This document shows, piece after piece, positions 3,982 to 5,576 of a DNA stretch of 5,576 nt. Source of the stretch: Lachnospiraceae bacterium (GTDB lineage Bacteria > Bacillota > Clostridia > Lachnospirales > Lachnospiraceae); assembly GCA_017477805.1 (NCBI GenBank), contig JAFUUM010000436.1, positions 1 to 5,576 of the forward strand, written 5' to 3'. Position 1 is the stretch's first letter, and every line of letters begins with the position of its first letter. Under the pieces are notes generated by a model. It was given only the letters and a program-made list of their open reading frames with translations, made no database searches and was not told the origin of the DNA. A program made the translations under genes and the position numbers.

Positions 3982-5576
3982 ATGATACTCAGTTGTCAGA
4001 ACATCTCTGTTGCCTTCGACGGCAAAGATATCCTGAAAAATATCTCATTTCACATAGAAGAACGGGAAAAAGCAGCTCTAATCGGCGTAAACGGTGCAGG
4101 AAAGACCACACTCCTGAACATCATCACCGGGCGGATCAGTGCCGACGAAGGGGAAGTTGTCATCGCCAAGGATAAGACCCTTGGCTATTTGGAGCAGCAC
4201 CCCGTCATCGACTCCGACAATACCATTTACGAAGAGCTGATGAGCGTAAAGAGCTATCTCCTTGACTTAGAGCGTCAGATCCGGGATACAGAGCACGAAA
4301 TGAAAACCCTGGAGGGGGAAGCTCTGGAAGCCTGCATGAACCGCTACAGTTCTCTTACCGCAAAATTCGAATCCGAAAACGGCTATGCCTATAAGAGCGA
4401 ACTCACCGGTGTCCTTCGGGGTCTTGGCTTTACCGACGAAGAATTTGAAAAAAAGGTCAATACTCTCTCCGGCGGTCAGAAAACAAGAGTTGCCCTGGGT
4501 AAGATCCTGTTGTTATCCCCGGACATCATCCTCCTGGATGAGCCCACAAACCACCTGGATCTCAATGCCATCTCCTGGCTGGAGAATTATCTTCTGAATT
4601 ACAAGGGAGCCATCCTCATCGTCTCCCATGACCGGTATTTCCTGAATAAGATCAGCCAGAAGGTCATCGAGATCGATCAGGCCTCCTCCATGTCCTTCCA
4701 GGGAAATTACTCGGAATACGCCGCAAAAAAAGAAATGGTCCGGGCTGCCAGATTAAAGGCTTATCTGAACCAGCAGCGTGAGATCAAGCATCAACAGGAT
4801 GTCATCGATAAATTGAAGAGTTTTAACCGGGAAAAATCCATCAAGCGTGCGGAAAGCCGTGAAAAGATGCTGGACAAGATCGAACGCATCGAAAAGCCCA
4901 CGGAAGTGGATACGGAAATGAAGTTAACCTTGACTCCCCGGATCGAGAGCGGAAAAGACGTCCTCACCGTGGAACATTTATCCAAGGCCTTTCCCACCCA
5001 GACACTGTTCACAGATCTGAATTTTGCCTGCAAGCGTGGAGAACACGTAGCCATCATCGGGGATAACGGAACCGGCAAGACCACCCTGTTAAAGATCATC
5101 AATGGGCTTACTCCCGCCGATGCCGGGGAAGTCAAGATCGGCACCAAGGTCACCATCGGTTATTACGATCAGGAGCATCATGTACTCCATCCCGATAAGA
5201 CCATCTACGACGAACTGGCTGATGACTATCCTTCCCTTACGGTAACGGAAGTCCGGAATTGCCTGGCTGCCTTTTTATTTACCGGAGATGATGTGTATAA
5301 GCTCATCAAAGAATGCAGTGGTGGCGAACGGGGCCGGATCTCCCTTGCAAAACTCATGCTGTCGGAAGCTAACTTCCTGATACTGGATGAGCCCACAAAC
5401 CACCTGGATATCGAATCCAAAGAGATCCTGGAAAACGCGTTAAATTCCTATGAAGGTACCGTTCTCTACGTATCCCATGACCGTTATTTTATCAATCAGA
5501 CGGCACATCGGATCCTGGAACTGACTTCTCAGGACTTCACTTCTTATCTCGGTAATTACGATTATTATCTGGAAAA
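3982..5576 (+). CDS. ABC-F family ATPase (YdiF-like), C-terminus cut by window edge
   Basis: From ATG 3982 (AAAGGAA and AGGAAA upstream) the frame stays open for 531 codons to the window edge. It contains two ATP-binding cassettes in tandem and no membrane segments, so it is an ABC-F protein acting at the ribosome rather than a transporter. Domain 1: Walker A GVNGAGKT (35-42), an arm-like insertion around 80-135, LSGGQ (162-166), Walker B LLDEPTNHLD (184-193, E187), SHDR (215-218). A charged helical linker (about 245-306, with FNREKSIKRAESREKML) corresponds to the motif that contacts P-site tRNA in characterised members. Domain 2: Walker A GDNGTGKT (360-367), signature CSGGE (445-449) instead of LSGGE/Q, Walker B LDEPTNHLDI (E470), SHDR (498-501). 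Both catalytic glutamates are present. FLFTGDDV and the rex neighbourhood point to the YdiF subgroup, about 640 residues, so roughly 110 are missing. An antibiotic-resistance role is not indicated. Confidence 0.94.
   Translation, partial: MILSCQNISVAFDGKDILKNISFHIEEREKAALIGVNGAGKTTLLNIITGRISADEGEVVIAKDKTLGYLEQHPVIDSDNTIYEELMSVKSYLLDLERQIRDTEHEMKTLEGEALEACMNRYSSLTAKFESENGYAYKSELTGVLRGLGFTDEEFEKKVNTLSGGQKTRVALGKILLLSPDIILLDEPTNHLDLNAISWLENYLLNYKGAILIVSHDRYFLNKISQKVIEIDQASSMSFQGNYSEYAAKKEMVRAARLKAYLNQQREIKHQQDVIDKLKSFNREKSIKRAESREKMLDKIERIEKPTEVDTEMKLTLTPRIESGKDVLTVEHLSKAFPTQTLFTDLNFACKRGEHVAIIGDNGTGKTTLLKIINGLTPADAGEVKIGTKVTIGYYDQEHHVLHPDKTIYDELADDYPSLTVTEVRNCLAAFLFTGDDVYKLIKECSGGERGRISLAKLMLSEANFLILDEPTNHLDIESKEILENALNSYEGTVLYVSHDRYFINQTAHRILELTSQDFTSYLGNYDYYLE

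Noticed and set aside
4791..5156. Open minus-strand frame of about 121 codons
   Set aside because: Antisense to the ABC-F linker and second cassette; Ser/Val/Leu-rich translation typical of a shadow frame.
3982..5576. ABC transporter or antibiotic-resistance ABC-F
   Set aside because: There are no membrane segments or adjacent permease, so it is not a transporter subunit. The rex neighbourhood, short leader without an attenuator peptide, and YdiF-like motifs favour a housekeeping ABC-F over a resistance type.
1..5576. A novel defence, mobile or biosynthetic system
   Set aside because: Every substantial frame except the coiled-coil gene belongs to a conserved housekeeping family, and there are no repeats, integrase genes or composition breaks to suggest an inserted system.

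Overview
The window looks like an ordinary housekeeping stretch of a low-to-moderate GC Firmicute chromosome, most likely a clostridium of the Lachnospiraceae type. The reasons are strong AGGAGG-like ribosome binding sites, consensus vegetative (sigma-A) promoters, Firmicute-type Rex and ABC-F proteins, and the clostridial form of the YebC N-terminus (MSGHSKFANIK). The family assignment is an inference from protein style and gene order, not from a marker gene. I saw no mobile elements, CRISPR arrays, rRNA, tRNA or phage genes.

Layout, right to left on the minus strand: rex (redox-sensing repressor, 3180-3809), a 207-residue coiled-coil protein of unknown function (2531-3154), a strong intrinsic terminator hairpin (2500-2529), alr (alanine racemase, 1321-2487), a consensus promoter with an extended -10 (1289-1317), a CorC-like CBS-domain protein without membrane segments (349-1242), and the first 115 residues of YebC (1-347), cut by the window edge. 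On the plus strand a YdiF-like ABC-F ATPase (3982 to the edge) runs divergently from rex and is cut at its 3' end.

Transcription units inferred from the sequence: (i) rex plus the coiled-coil gene, driven by TTGACA-17-TATACT and ended by the hairpin at 2500-2529; (ii) alr, whose ribosome binding site directly follows the U-tract of that hairpin and for which I find no clear promoter, so it may depend on readthrough; (iii) the CBS-domain gene plus yebC, one base apart, with their own promoter; (iv) the ABC-F gene, driven by TTGACA-17-TATCAT. A near-consensus Rex operator covers the rex -35, suggesting autoregulation, and it lies within the shared divergent control region.

Two gene starts were moved inward from the longest open frame (alr to 2487, CBS protein to 1242) because of ribosome binding sites and the hairpin or promoter positions. 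No clearly new biological system is visible. The points most worth checking are the terminator inside the alr leader, the Rex operator between the divergent promoters, and the unassigned coiled-coil protein in the rex transcription unit.
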